Below are positions 8,533-17,875 of a DNA stretch of 64,000 bases, piece after piece. This DNA comes from Roseiarcus sp963764955 (GTDB lineage Bacteria > Pseudomonadota > Alphaproteobacteria > Rhizobiales > Beijerinckiaceae). The notes under the pieces are model-generated. The model was given only the letters and a program-made list of their open reading frames with translations. It was not told the DNA's origin and searched no databases. The position numbers were made by a program, and so were the translations under genes. The number at the start of each line of letters is the position of its first letter. The stretch's first letter is position 1. The stretch is taken from contig CAVXVE010000020.1 of the NCBI GenBank assembly GCA_963764955.1, positions 1 through 64,000 of the forward strand, read 5' to 3'.

Positions 8533-9762
8533 ATGAACACGCCGCAAAGGCCGGATCGACGACATGTCCTGATCGGAGGCGCGGCCGCCCTGGCGCTGGC
8601 CCCGAGCGCGCTCCGTGCGCAAACCGCGCGACCGCTCAAGATTGGCGTCCTGAATGACATGTCGAGCGTTTACGCCGACTACCAGGGCGTGGGCTCGGTT
8701 ATCGCCGCTCAGCTCGCGGTGGACGACTTCTCGAAAACCTTGGGCGTGCCGGTCGAGATCATTTCAGCCGACCATCAGAACAAGCCCGACGTCGGGGCGG
8801 CGATCGCGCGCCGATGGTTCGATTCGGAAAATGTCGATGTCATCATGGACCTGCCGAATTCGGCCGTGGCGCTGGCCGTGATCGCGGTCGCGCAGGAGAA
8901 AAACAAGACGGCGATCGGCTCGGGCGCCGGCTCCTCGGTGATGACCGGTCCGAAATGCTCGCGCAATTTCGTCCACTGGACCTACGACACCTATGCCCTG
9001 GGGACAGGCCTCGGCAAGGCGCTGACCGAGGCCGGAGGAAAAAGCTGGTTCTTCATCACCGCCGACTACGCCTTCGGCAAGGATCTCGAAGCCAATTGCG
9101 CAGCCGCGGTCAAGGCGGCGGGCGGCAAGGTGCTGGGCTCGGTGCGCCACCCGCTCAACACCGCCGACTTCTCGTCCTTCGTTCTGCAGGCGCAGAATTC
9201 CGGCGCCGACACCGTCGGCCTCGCCAATGCGGGCGGAGATCTCAACAATTGCATCAAGCAGGCGCATGAATTCGGTCTTGGCGCGAAGCAGCGCCTCGCT
9301 GGCCTCATCCTCAATGTCACCAACATCCCCTCGCTCGGTCTCGATATCGTCGACGGCGCGACGATCTGCACCGGCTTCTATTGGGACGCGAACGAGGGAA
9401 CGCGCGCCTTTGCCAAGCGCTTCCAGGCCGTTCATCCCAAGAGGATGATGCCCAACGACATGCATGCGGGCATGTATGCGGGAACCGAACATCTCATGAA
9501 AGCGATGGCTGTGACCAAGAGCGCCGACGACGGCGTCAAGCTCGTCGACGCCATGAAGGCGATCCCGACCGACGATCCGCTGTTCGGCAAGGGAATCATC
9601 CGCATCGACGGCCGAAAGCTTCATCCAATGTACCTCTACAAGGCGAAGACTCCCGCCGAGTCGAAGTACGATTGGGACTATTTTCAGCTCGTCTCGACAA
9701 TCAAGCCGGAGGACGCTTTTCGTCCGCTGGATAAGGGCGAGTGCCCGTTCGTGAAGACTTGA
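8533..9762 (+). CDS. ABC transporter substrate-binding protein, Leu/Ile/Val type
   Basis: A 409-residue periplasmic binding protein of the Peripla_BP_6 class. The N-terminus has twin arginines (R9-R10, DRRHVLIGGAAALALAP) and an AxA-like cleavage site, so Tat export is possible. The mature part begins RPLKIGVLNDMSSVYADYQG and contains the class-typical SSVMTGPKCSRNFVHWTYDT and SWFFITADYAFGKDLE segments. ATG 8533 is chosen because it follows a GGGAGAATGGA ribosome-binding region and opens the signal peptide; the upstream in-frame extension looks noncoding. No permease or ATPase is adjacent, so it is an orphan, possibly working with a distant transporter for an amide, aromatic or short organic acid. 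Confidence 0.82.
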   Translation: MNTPQRPDRRHVLIGGAAALALAPSALRAQTARPLKIGVLNDMSSVYADYQGVGSVIAAQLAVDDFSKTLGVPVEIISADHQNKPDVGAAIARRWFDSENVDVIMDLPNSAVALAVIAVAQEKNKTAIGSGAGSSVMTGPKCSRNFVHWTYDTYALGTGLGKALTEAGGKSWFFITADYAFGKDLEANCAAAVKAAGGKVLGSVRHPLNTADFSSFVLQAQNSGADTVGLANAGGDLNNCIKQAHEFGLGAKQRLAGLILNVTNIPSLGLDIVDGATICTGFYWDANEGTRAFAKRFQAVHPKRMMPNDMHAGMYAGTEHLMKAMAVTKSADDGVKLVDAMKAIPTDDPLFGKGIIRIDGRKLHPMYLYKAKTPAESKYDWDYFQLVSTIKPEDAFRPLDKGECPFVKT

Positions 9763-9820
9763 AAGCGTCGACCCGCGTCTCATCCTGTCAGCATGTCGGA
9801 CGGTTCACGATCCGTCCGGC

Positions 9821-10534
9821 TCAGGCCTGTTTGGCGCTGAACACAGTGAGGCGATCGGCCGCGCGGCGCAGCACGGCGCGAATGGGCATCGCCTCCTCCG
9901 GGCCGGGCTCGAGCGCCGTCGCGAAAGTGGCGAGCTTTTTCTCGCCCTCGATCTCGATCGCGATCGCCCTTGCGCGCAAGAGCACTCGCCCGGTGAGGGT
10001 GAGGCGCGGTTCGGGCGCATCCGCCGCAACGATCGGAGCGACGAGCTGCCGGGCTCCCGGGTCGATCGCTTCGGCGAGTCCTTCGGCGCCGGGAAACCAC
10101 GAAGCGGTGTGCCCATCGTCGCCCATGCCCAGCACCACGACATCGGCCGGCGACGGCAGATTGGCGATGCGCGCGCTGGCCGCGGCCAGCTCCCGGTCCG
10201 CGGGCAGGCGAACGTCTGCAAGCGGGGTAAAGCTCGCCGCTTGCGCGCGATTCTGGAGCAATTTTTCGCGCACCAGTCGAGCGTTGGACCGCGGACTGTC
10301 GTCGGCCACCCGACGTTCGTCGGCAAGCGTGATCGAAACTCTCGGCCAATCGAGCTCCAGGTTCGAGAGGAGCTCGAAGAATCGAGCCGGGGACTTGCCG
10401 CCGGAGACGATGAGCAGCGCGGCTCCTCGCGCTGCAATCGCCTTGCGCAGATGGTCCGCCGTCCAGTCCGCCAGCCCATGAGCCAGCGCTTCGCCGTTGG
10501 CGAATTCGCTGCGATGAAAATCGGTCTCAATCAT
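9821..10534 (-). CDS. pgl: 6-phosphogluconolactonase
   Basis: A 237-residue protein (DevB type) that hydrolyses 6-phosphogluconolactone, the second step of the oxidative pentose phosphate and Entner-Doudoroff routes. Landmarks are the N-terminal LIVSGGKSPARFF, ITLADERRVADDSPRSNA and VVLGMGDDGHTASWFPG. The start MIETDFHRSEF at 10534 overlaps the zwf stop by four bases (ATGA), showing translational coupling in a zwf-pgl operon. A much longer antisense-strand reading frame upstream is zwf shadow. Confidence 0.92.
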   Translation of the reverse strand: MIETDFHRSEFANGEALAHGLADWTADHLRKAIAARGAALLIVSGGKSPARFFELLSNLELDWPRVSITLADERRVADDSPRSNARLVREKLLQNRAQAASFTPLADVRLPADRELAAASARIANLPSPADVVVLGMGDDGHTASWFPGAEGLAEAIDPGARQLVAPIVAADAPEPRLTLTGRVLLRARAIAIEIEGEKKLATFATALEPGPEEAMPIRAVLRRAADRLTVFSAKQA

Positions 10535-12006
10535 TCGTATTCCTCGTTCCAGGTTCGTCCGTCGCGTTCGATCAAAGCGACGGACGCGTTGGGTCCCCAC
10601 GTGCCGGCCGCATACGGGCGCGGCGGTTCGCCCGACTGCGCCCAGGCGTCTCGGATCGGATCGACGAATTTCCACGCCGCCTCGACTTCGTCCCGGCGCA
10701 TGAACAGCGCGGCGTTGCCGCGGAGCGCGTCCATCAGCAGCCTCTCGTAGGCGTCCGCGGGAGCGACGCCGAAGGCCTTGGCGAAGCTCATGTCGAGCGG
10801 CACATGCTGCAGGCGCATGTCGCCGGGGCCGGGCTCCTTCACCATCATCCACAGCTTGATGCCTTCGTCCGGCTGCACTCGCACCACCAGGCGATTTGGC
10901 GGTATGCCCTCAGGCAGCATCGGGAAGATGACATGGGGCACCCGACGGAACCCAACGACGATCTCCGAAAAGCGCTGAGGCAGCCGTTTGCCCGTGCGAA
11001 GATAGAAGGGAACGCCTGCCCAGCGCCAATTGGCGATCCCAAGCTTGAGAGCAACGAAAGTCTCCGTGTCGCTTTGCGCCGCGCCGATGTCCTGCAGATA
11101 GCCGGGAACCGGGCCCCCGTCGGCGAAGCCGGCGCGATACTGGCCGCGAACGGTGAGAGTCGAGGCGTTGGTTTCGTCGATCGGCTGCAGCGCCTTCAGC
11201 ACCTTGAGCTTTTCATCCCGCAGGGAGTCCGCGTCGAGCGAGTTCGGCGGCTCCATCGCAACCAGGCAAACGAGTTGCATCATATGGTTCTGGACCATGT
11301 CGCGCATGGCGCCTGCTTCTTCGTAATAGCCGCCTCGTCCCTCGACGCCGAGCGTCTCGGCGACGGTGAACTGCACATGATCGATGTGAGCGCTGTTCCA
11401 CAGCGGCTCGAGCAGGATGTTGGCGAAGCGCAACGCCATAAGGTTCTGCACCGATTCCTTGCCGAGGTAATGATCGATTCGGAAAATGTTGCGCTCGAGG
11501 AAGACGGAGCCGATCACGTCGTTGATCGCCGCGGCGCTCGCGCCGTCTCGCCCGATCGGCTTCTCGACAATGATGCGCGAGCGGGAGGTCACGAGCCCTT
11601 CAGCGCCAAGGCGCTTCGCCAGCGGACCGAACAGGTCAGGACCCGTCGCGAGATAATAGGCACGGATCCGGTCGTCGGCGCCAAGCAGCGCGCTCAGATC
11701 CGCCCATCCGCCGTCGCTCTTTGCGTCGACCGCGACAAACTCGAGCCGGGACAGAAATCGTTCGGCCGCCGCGCCAGCTTCCTCGTCGAGGACGTGAAAT
11801 TTCATCAGCGCGTCCTTGACCGAAGCGCGGAATGCGTCGCGATCAAGGTGACGGCGCGACGCTCCAATGATCCGCGTCGGCTCGGAAAACTGATTACGGC
11901 GCTCGCGGTGAAAGAGCGCCGGGTAGAGCTTGCGGTAAGCCAGATCGCCCGTGCCGCCAAAGACGACGAGATCGAATGGCTCAACCTTGACAATGCGTAT
12001 GGCCAT
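10531..12006 (-). CDS. zwf: glucose-6-phosphate 1-dehydrogenase
   Basis: A 491-residue NAD(P)+-dependent enzyme converting glucose-6-phosphate to 6-phosphogluconolactone. The N-terminal Rossmann region has VVFGGTGDLAYRKLYPAL, the catalytic stretch is FRIDHYLGKESVQNL (H and K essential in the family), and EKPIGRD and MRDMVQNHMMQL are conserved. The length is normal. It overlaps pgl, and the two lie beside the fructose uptake operon, consistent with Entner-Doudoroff use of imported hexose; edd and eda are not in the window. Confidence 0.96.
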   Translation of the reverse strand: MAIRIVKVEPFDLVVFGGTGDLAYRKLYPALFHRERRNQFSEPTRIIGASRRHLDRDAFRASVKDALMKFHVLDEEAGAAAERFLSRLEFVAVDAKSDGGWADLSALLGADDRIRAYYLATGPDLFGPLAKRLGAEGLVTSRSRIIVEKPIGRDGASAAAINDVIGSVFLERNIFRIDHYLGKESVQNLMALRFANILLEPLWNSAHIDHVQFTVAETLGVEGRGGYYEEAGAMRDMVQNHMMQLVCLVAMEPPNSLDADSLRDEKLKVLKALQPIDETNASTLTVRGQYRAGFADGGPVPGYLQDIGAAQSDTETFVALKLGIANWRWAGVPFYLRTGKRLPQRFSEIVVGFRRVPHVIFPMLPEGIPPNRLVVRVQPDEGIKLWMMVKEPGPGDMRLQHVPLDMSFAKAFGVAPADAYERLLMDALRGNAALFMRRDEVEAAWKFVDPIRDAWAQSGEPPRPYAAGTWGPNASVALIERDGRTWNEEYE

Positions 12007-12117
12007 AACGCCTCTGCTCGGTCGTTAAAAAGGCATCCTTCGGGCGCGCTCCCGCCGGGTCCTTACCGGTCAACGCGCTCCGAGCCAAGCTCGCGCGATG
12101 CGCGAACCCTTCGCGTC

Positions 12118-13404
12118 TCAGCTCGCCTGGCTCATTGCATCCTTGAACAGAACTTCTCGATCCCGAGCGAACAGCTTGATGAGCGGCAACGCCGCGCCGC
12201 CGATCGAACCCGCGTCGGCCCCAATCGACCCCGAAACAATGTCGACGTCGCTCAGACCACGCCGATCAAGGCCGGCGAAGACTTGCGCCGTGCGAGCGGT
12301 CAGACGGTCGCGCACCGTAGCAGGCATTGCGCCGTCGATCACCATCGCCTCGAAGTCGATGACGGAGATCGCCGATACCGTTGCGTAGGCCAGCGCAGAC
12401 GCCGCATTTTCAATCCAGCTGTCGAGGTGCGGCCCGAATTCGCCCCATGATTCAGGCGTCGCCCAAATCGACGAGGCGTCGAGTCCCGCCGCCTCCAGTC
12501 GGCGCGCAAGCTGATAAAGCGACGCGCACGCGATCAGCTGCGGCGTGACGCCGCCATCGCTCTTCACCATGATCGGCATCGATCCGAGCGCGGCAGCGTT
12601 GCCCGTGCGTCCGGGCCGCAGAGCCCCGTCGAGCACCAGGCCGCCGCCGAGAAACTCACCGATGAAAAAATAAAGGAAGTCGCGATAGCGCCAGCAATGG
12701 CCGAAGAAGAACTCGGCGGCGCAAGCGGCCGTCGCATCGTTGCATAGCGTCGTCGGATAGGGGCTGGCGGCGCCGATTTCGCCTTCGACGTCGAAATTGC
12801 GCCATGCGTTCATTGCGCCCGGCGGCGCGGCGATCTCGGATTCCCAGTTCCACAGCTGGAACGGCGTGGCGACGCCAAGGCCAACAATTCTCCGTTTCTG
12901 AAAGGCGGGGAGAGAATTCGCCAGCAACGGCAGCGATTCTCGGACAAAATCAACGATCATGGCCGGCGTTGGAAACGCGTAGGCGCGGTGGGCGCGCTGG
13001 CGAATGGCGCCACGAAAATCGATCAGAACCAGATCGCATCCGCACCGCCCGATTTTGAGCCCGAACGAATAAGCGCCTTCCGGATCGATCGACATGGGGA
13101 TCGTTGGCTGTCCAACTCTGCCGCGAAGTGGGGCCTCGCGCTTCAAAAGCCCGTCTGATTGCAGCCGGTTCATCGTTGCGGAGGTGGACTGCACCGAAAG
13201 TCCCGTCAGTCGCGCGACTTCGATCTTGGATAACGGACCGAAGCGGCGCACGAGCGACAGCAAGAGCCTCTCATTGTAGAGCCGGACGCCCGCCTGATTC
13301 GCCCCCCCGGTCTTCGTCGCGGCAAGCGGAAAAGCGAGCGCCACATCGCCGCCCTCGACCTCGGGCGCCGCATACGCGCTCGAGTCGCCATGCGCCTCCT
13401 TCAT
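12118..13404 (-). CDS. ROK-family transcriptional regulator, probable repressor of frcBCA
   Basis: A 428-residue NagC/XylR-type protein. A winged HTH (about residues 50-105: LSKIEVARLTGLSVQSTSATMNR) is followed by a ROK sugar-binding domain with VGLGVATPFQLWNWE, CNDATAACAAE and FLYFFIGEFLGGGLVLDGAL. It is divergent from frcB with 229 bp between the starts, the gene order known for FrcR and frcBCA in rhizobia. By analogy it would bind the intergenic region and respond to fructose or its phosphate. That role is inferred from position. Confidence 0.85.
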   Translation of the reverse strand: MKEAHGDSSAYAAPEVEGGDVALAFPLAATKTGGANQAGVRLYNERLLLSLVRRFGPLSKIEVARLTGLSVQSTSATMNRLQSDGLLKREAPLRGRVGQPTIPMSIDPEGAYSFGLKIGRCGCDLVLIDFRGAIRQRAHRAYAFPTPAMIVDFVRESLPLLANSLPAFQKRRIVGLGVATPFQLWNWESEIAAPPGAMNAWRNFDVEGEIGAASPYPTTLCNDATAACAAEFFFGHCWRYRDFLYFFIGEFLGGGLVLDGALRPGRTGNAAALGSMPIMVKSDGGVTPQLIACASLYQLARRLEAAGLDASSIWATPESWGEFGPHLDSWIENAASALAYATVSAISVIDFEAMVIDGAMPATVRDRLTARTAQVFAGLDRRGLSDVDIVSGSIGADAGSIGGAALPLIKLFARDREVLFKDAMSQAS

Positions 13405-13438
13405 CCCCGCCTCTGTTTTTGCGTGTACGGCTTGCGCA

Positions 13439-13468
13439 TATCATTGTGCCGAACACAGCGTCTGTCAA
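13439..13468 (-). promoter_or_regulatory. sigma70-like promoter for the ROK regulator
   Basis: On the minus strand, TTGACA (13463-13468) is followed by an 18-base spacer and ATGATA (13439-13444), about 35 bases before the regulator start. It overlaps the -35 region of the opposite promoter. Confidence 0.5.
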
Positions 13469-13490
13469 TGATTATTCAAGCGCGTATAAT
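13462..13490 (+). promoter_or_regulatory. sigma70-like promoter for frcBCA
   Basis: CTGTCA (13462-13467), a 17-base spacer and a perfect TATAAT (13485-13490). The predicted leader to frcB is about 135 bases. The -35 shares bases with the divergent promoter, so RNA polymerases would compete. The AT-rich stretch 13471-13495 is a plausible ROK operator, but I cannot delimit one. Confidence 0.5.
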
Positions 13491-13633
13491 TATCCTTGAA
13501 CTCGGGGCCAAAAGTTTGCCCTAACAAAAAATACGACGGCGCGAAAACAGTCGCAGCTAGGCAAGGACAAGAACGTCCAGCCGCAAGCGACCACGATCGA
13601 CGTCGCCGTGTCGACTCACCGGGAGGAAACCTC

Positions 13634-14644
13634 GTGTCCAAGATTTCTGGATTGTTCGTATCTGTCGCGGCCGCGACGTTGTCTTTTGCGCTTGCAGGCG
13701 CGCCAGCCCATGCCGGCGATATCGTCGGGCTCATCACGAAAACCAACACCAATCCCTTCTTCGTCAAAATGAAGGAGGGTTTTGAGGCCAAGGCGAAGGA
13801 GCTGGGCCTCACCCCGCAAGCCTATGCGGGCAAGTTCGACGGCGACAATGACGGAGAGGTCAGAGCCATCGAGCAGCTCATCGCCGCCGGCGCCAAGGGC
13901 ATCCTGCTGGTTCCAAGCGATTCGACTGCGATCGTGCCGACGGTCGAGAAGGCGCGCAAGGCCGGCGTTCTTGTCATTACGCTCGACACGCCGCTGGATC
14001 CGGTCACCGCAGCCGACGCCAACTTCGCCACCGACAATTACAAGGCCGGCCAGCTCATCGGAGAATGGGCCAAGGGCACGCTTGGCGACAAGGCCTCCAG
14101 CGCGAAGATCGCCACGCTTGATCTCGCGTCCAACGAGCCGACGGTCGACTATCTGCGCCACAACGGGTTCCTCGACGGCTTCGGCATCAAGGTCAAGGAT
14201 CCGAAGCATTATTCGACGAGCGATAGCCCGCAGATCGTCGGCTCCGACGTCACCAAGGGCGCGACCGAAGGCGGCCGCAAGGCGATGGAGAACATCCTCC
14301 AGAAAGCCGACCACATCGATCTTGTCTACGCAATCAACGAGCCGGCGGCGTATGGCGGCTACGCGGCGCTCAAGGCCGCAGGCAAGGAGAAGGGCGTGAC
14401 GATCGTCGCGGTCGATGGCGGCTGCCAGGGCGTCAAATGGGTCAAGGAGGGCATTATCGGCGCGACCTCCCAGCAATATCCGCTGCTTATGGCGTCCGAC
14501 GGCGTCGAGGCGATCGCCGAGTACATCAAGACCGGCAAAAAGCCGGCCAGCAAGGACACCGGCGAACAGCTCGTGACCGATCATCCGGTTCCAGGCGTTC
14601 CCTCAATCAACGTCGAACAGGGCATGAAGCTCTGCTGGGGTTGA
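13634..14644 (+). CDS. frcB: fructose/ribose-type ABC transporter substrate-binding protein
   Basis: A 336-residue Peripla_BP_4 protein. Start GTG 13634 is chosen because GGGAGGAAAC precedes it and it opens a classical signal peptide (about 1-26, ending APAHA). The mature part shows GLITKTNTNPFFVKMKEGF, LLVPSDSTAIVPTVEKA and VYAINEPAAYGGY, typical of rhizobial FrcB. It delivers fructose (and possibly ribose or mannose) to FrcC/FrcA. It is first in the operon, and a strong hairpin after it probably raises its mRNA level over the membrane subunits. Confidence 0.88.
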   Translation: MSKISGLFVSVAAATLSFALAGAPAHAGDIVGLITKTNTNPFFVKMKEGFEAKAKELGLTPQAYAGKFDGDNDGEVRAIEQLIAAGAKGILLVPSDSTAIVPTVEKARKAGVLVITLDTPLDPVTAADANFATDNYKAGQLIGEWAKGTLGDKASSAKIATLDLASNEPTVDYLRHNGFLDGFGIKVKDPKHYSTSDSPQIVGSDVTKGATEGGRKAMENILQKADHIDLVYAINEPAAYGGYAALKAAGKEKGVTIVAVDGGCQGVKWVKEGIIGATSQQYPLLMASDGVEAIAEYIKTGKKPASKDTGEQLVTDHPVPGVPSINVEQGMKLCWG

Positions 14645-14693
14645 TTTTGCTTCGTTCTGGGCGCTTAATTTCCCCAAAAGCCAAATAACGATC

Positions 14694-14720
14694 GGCGTCG
14701 CGGCTTTTGCCCGCGACGCC
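14694..14720 (+). terminator. hairpin between frcB and frcC
   Basis: Perfect 10-bp stem GGCGTCGCGG/CCGCGACGCC with a 7-base loop and no T-run after it. Such structures after binding-protein genes usually protect the upstream mRNA or partly terminate transcription, adjusting subunit ratio. Confidence 0.6.
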
Positions 14721-14773
14721 GTCTCAAAAAGAAAACGCGCCAGGATGCGCGTCGGGAAACGAGCGAGGAAGCG

Positions 14774-15859
14774 ATGAGCCAAGCGTCCGACACGGGCCGT
14801 CCTGCACCGCAAGAGTTCGAAAAAGTCCTCGGCAGCGCCACAGCGACAGTTGCCTCTTTCGACGAACAGAAGCTGACCTTTCTTCAGCGCCTTCAACGCT
14901 TCCTGCACGCCTACCCGACGACGGTGCCATTCGTCGTGCTCTTGCTCGGCCTCGTGCTTGGCGTCGCCGTCAATCCTGCGCGATTCACCGCCGCGAGCAA
15001 TCTCTCGACGGTGCTCACTCAAGTGATGGTGACTGGCATCCTGGGTGTCGGACAGACCCTGGTCATCCTTACCGCCGGCATCGATCTTTCTGTCGGCGTC
15101 ATCATGGTGATCTCCTCGGTGGTCATGGGGCGCCTCGCCGTCTACGACGGCGTGCCGACCATCCTCGCCTTCCCGCTCGGGCTCCTTGTCGGCGCGGCCT
15201 TCGGCTATCTCAACGGAATCCTGGTCACGCGGCTCAAGATGCCGCCGTTCATCGTGACGCTCGGCACGCTCAGCATTATCGGCGCGCTCAACACCTTCTA
15301 TTCGCAGAGCGAAACGATCGGCATGCAGGACATCCAGGACAAGGCCTGGTTTCTGCAGATCATGGGCAACCAGGTCGAGATCGGCTCGGCCCGCATCATG
15401 TGGGGCACCTTCCTCTTGCTGATCGTCGCGGCCGTCGTCTGGTACGTTCTCGTCCGCACGGCCTATGGGCGCCATGTCTACGCGACCGGCGACGATCCCG
15501 AGGCGGCGCGTCTCGCCGGCATCAATACGGACAACATCCTGCTTAGCGTGTATGTGCTCGCGGGCCTCATCGCCGCGATCGCCGGTTGGGCGCTCATCGG
15601 CCGGGTCGGCGCGATCAGCCCGACCGCCGGCGAGAACGCCAACCTCGACAGCATCACCGCGGTGGTGATCGGCGGCACGAGCCTTTTCGGCGGCCGCGGC
15701 TCGATCATCGGAACCCTCATCGGGGCGCTGATCGTTGGCGTGTTCCGCTCGGCCGTCTCGCTTGCCGGGCTTGACGTGCTCTGGCAGGAATTCGCCATCG
15801 GCGTCCTGATCATCGTCGCCGTCGCGCTCGACCAGTGGATCCGGAGGGTGTCGAAATGA
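14774..15859 (+). CDS. frcC: fructose ABC transporter permease
   Basis: A 361-residue BPD_transp_2 family membrane protein, nearly the length of rhizobial FrcC. It has a hydrophilic 45-residue N-terminus, then about nine hydrophobic spans, with conserved TLVILTAGIDLSVGVIM, PPFIVTLGTLSIIGALNT and the coupling region near GRHVYATGDDPEAARLAGI. The stop overlaps frcA by four bases (ATGA). It forms the transmembrane channel of the hexose importer. Confidence 0.93.
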   Translation: MSQASDTGRPAPQEFEKVLGSATATVASFDEQKLTFLQRLQRFLHAYPTTVPFVVLLLGLVLGVAVNPARFTAASNLSTVLTQVMVTGILGVGQTLVILTAGIDLSVGVIMVISSVVMGRLAVYDGVPTILAFPLGLLVGAAFGYLNGILVTRLKMPPFIVTLGTLSIIGALNTFYSQSETIGMQDIQDKAWFLQIMGNQVEIGSARIMWGTFLLLIVAAVVWYVLVRTAYGRHVYATGDDPEAARLAGINTDNILLSVYVLAGLIAAIAGWALIGRVGAISPTAGENANLDSITAVVIGGTSLFGGRGSIIGTLIGALIVGVFRSAVSLAGLDVLWQEFAIGVLIIVAVALDQWIRRVSK

Positions 15860-16638
15860 GCGTCGAACCCATTCTCGTCGGCCGACAGCTCGTCAAACGC
15901 TACGGTCGGGTGACAGCGCTCGACCACGCCGATTTCGAACTCTATCCCAACGAGATCCTGGCGGTGATCGGCGACAACGGCGCGGGCAAATCGTCGCTCA
16001 TCAAGGCGCTGTGCGGCGCGGTGATCCCGGACGCCGGCGAAATCCGCCTCGGCGGGGAGATCGTGCATTTTACCTCGCCGATCGACGCGCGCGAGGCGGG
16101 CATCGAGACCGTCTATCAGAACCTTGCGCTGTCGCCGGCGCTGTCGATCGCCGACAACATGTTCCTCGGCCGGGAGATCCGCGCGCCGGGCTTCATCGGC
16201 CAATGGTTCCGGGCGATGGATCGAGGGGCGATGCAGCGGTTCGCGCGCGAGAAGCTCAATGAACTGGGCCTGATGACGATCCAGAACATCAACCAGCCCG
16301 TCGAGACGCTGTCGGGCGGCCAGCGCCAGGGCGTTGCGGTGGCCCGCGCCGCGGCCTTCGCCAAGCGCGTCGTGATCATGGATGAGCCGACGGCGGCGCT
16401 CGGCGTCAAGGAGTCGCGCCGCGTGCTCGAGCTCATTCTCGATGTGAAAAAGCGCGGGCTGCCGATCATCCTCATCTCGCACAACATGCCGCATGTGTTC
16501 GAAGTCGCCGACCGTATTCACATCCATCGCCTGGGCCGCCGCCTGACCGTCGTCGACCCAAAGAAGGTGACGATGTCGGACGCGGTCGCTATGATGACCG
16601 GGGCCTTGGCCCCGCCGGTCGAAGCAGAGGCGGCCTGA
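15856..16638 (+). CDS. frcA: fructose ABC transporter ATP-binding protein
   Basis: A 260-residue single-domain ATPase, the characteristic length of FrcA; most sugar ATPases of this class are two-domain and about 500 residues. Walker A GDNGAGKSS (39-47), signature LSGGQRQG, Walker B VVIMDEPTAAL and H-loop ISHNMPHVFEVADRIHIHR are all present. Start ATG 15856 overlaps the frcC stop. No fructokinase follows directly; the next genes are an aldo/keto reductase and a dehydrogenase. Confidence 0.93.
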   Translation: MSVEPILVGRQLVKRYGRVTALDHADFELYPNEILAVIGDNGAGKSSLIKALCGAVIPDAGEIRLGGEIVHFTSPIDAREAGIETVYQNLALSPALSIADNMFLGREIRAPGFIGQWFRAMDRGAMQRFAREKLNELGLMTIQNINQPVETLSGGQRQGVAVARAAAFAKRVVIMDEPTAALGVKESRRVLELILDVKKRGLPIILISHNMPHVFEVADRIHIHRLGRRLTVVDPKKVTMSDAVAMMTGALAPPVEAEAA

Positions 16639-16657
16639 CGCCAGCTCTCTGGCGTCA
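16636..16657 (+). terminator. hairpin at the frcA stop codon
   Basis: Perfect 9-bp stem TGACGCCAG/CTGGCGTCA with loop CTCT; the stem includes the frcA stop codon. There is no U-tract, so it may be an mRNA 3'-end stabiliser or a weak terminator. Confidence 0.5.
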
Positions 16658-16789
16658 GCGCTGATCGCGCTTCACGCGCCGGCGTTCACGAAACAGCGAT
16701 TTGCACGCATCGCACGCGCGCGGTTGAATGAGCGCCTTCGCAAGGCCGCGCGATGCGGCGCGGCGCTCTCCACAAGGGACTGACCTTTC

Positions 16790-17824
16790 ATGCGTTATCG
16801 ACCGCTTGGCCGCACCGGCCAGTTCGTTTCCGAAATCTGCCTTGGCGCAATGACCTTCCACGGCGGCGGCGGAATGTGGCGCAATATCGGAACGCTCGAT
16901 CAGGCCGCCTCCACCAGGCTCGTCGGTCGCGCTCTTGAAGCCGGAGTGAACTTCATCGATACGGCCAACGTCTATTCCGAGGGGCAGTCCGAGGTTCAGG
17001 TCGGCCAGGCGTTGCGCGATCTCGGCGTCAAGCGCGAAGACGTCATCATCGCCACCAAGGTGCGCGGCCGCATGGGTCAGGGGCCGAATGCTGTCGGGCT
17101 CTCGCGCGGCCACATCATGGACCAGATCGCGGGCTCCCTGAAACGGCTCGGGCTCGAGCATGTGGATCTTTATCAGATCCACGGTTTCGACCCTGTGACG
17201 CCGCTTGAGGAGACGTTGCGCGCGCTCGACGATTGCGTGAGCCGCGGCCTCGTCAACACGATCGGCTGCTCGAACCTCGCCGCCTGGCAGATCATGAAGG
17301 CGCTTGGGCTTTCGGACAAGCGCGGCTATGCGCGGTTCGAGACGGTGCAGGCCTATTATTCGATCGCGGGGCGCGAGCTTGAGCGCGAGATCGTGCCGCT
17401 CGTGGAGGATCAGGGCCTCGGGGTGATGGTGTGGAGCCCGCTCGCCGGCGGCTTTCTCTCGGGCAAATACACGCGCGACAAGCGCGGCGACAACGATTCG
17501 CGACGCACGACGTTCGATTTCCCGCCGGTCGACAAGGAGCGCGCCTACGACATCATCGACGCCATGGCGCCGATCGCCAAGGCGCATGGCTCCTCGGTGG
17601 CGCGCGTGGCGCTTGCCTGGCTCCTGCAACGCAAGGGGGTGATGAGCGTCATCATCGGCGCCAAGAGCATCGAGCAGCTTGAGGACAATCTCGCCGCCGC
17701 CGAGCTCACGCTGACGTCCGAACAGATTATGAAGCTCGACGAGGCGAGCGCGCTCAAGCCCGAATATCCGGGCTGGATGCTGGCGCGGCAGGCCGAGGGC
17801 CGCGTGCCGGCGGCGAAGGGGTAA
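16790..17824 (+). CDS. aldo/keto reductase
   Basis: A 344-residue AKR-superfamily protein of the Tas/YakC group, NADPH-dependent reductases of aldehydes and ketones, including sugars. The catalytic tetrad is visible: D in GVNFIDTANVYSEG, Y in the same motif, K in VIIATKVRG and H in DLYQIHGFD. The cofactor end is GVMSVIIGAKSIEQLEDN. It follows frcA by 151 bp and precedes a Gfo/Idh dehydrogenase; the three could handle imported polyols or ketoses, but the substrate is unproven. Confidence 0.9.
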   Translation: MRYRPLGRTGQFVSEICLGAMTFHGGGGMWRNIGTLDQAASTRLVGRALEAGVNFIDTANVYSEGQSEVQVGQALRDLGVKREDVIIATKVRGRMGQGPNAVGLSRGHIMDQIAGSLKRLGLEHVDLYQIHGFDPVTPLEETLRALDDCVSRGLVNTIGCSNLAAWQIMKALGLSDKRGYARFETVQAYYSIAGRELEREIVPLVEDQGLGVMVWSPLAGGFLSGKYTRDKRGDNDSRRTTFDFPPVDKERAYDIIDAMAPIAKAHGSSVARVALAWLLQRKGVMSVIIGAKSIEQLEDNLAAAELTLTSEQIMKLDEASALKPEYPGWMLARQAEGRVPAAKG

Positions 17825-17830
17825 GCACTT

Positions 17831-17857
17831 TCGCCGCCCACGGGCGGGCGGCGATTT
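17831..17857 (+). terminator. hairpin after aldo/keto reductase
   Basis: TCGCCGCCC/GGGCGGCGA, 9-bp stem with a 6-base loop followed by TTT. Weak intrinsic terminator, only 19 bases before the next start codon. Confidence 0.45.
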
Positions 17858-17875
17858 CATCGGGAGGGGAAGCTT

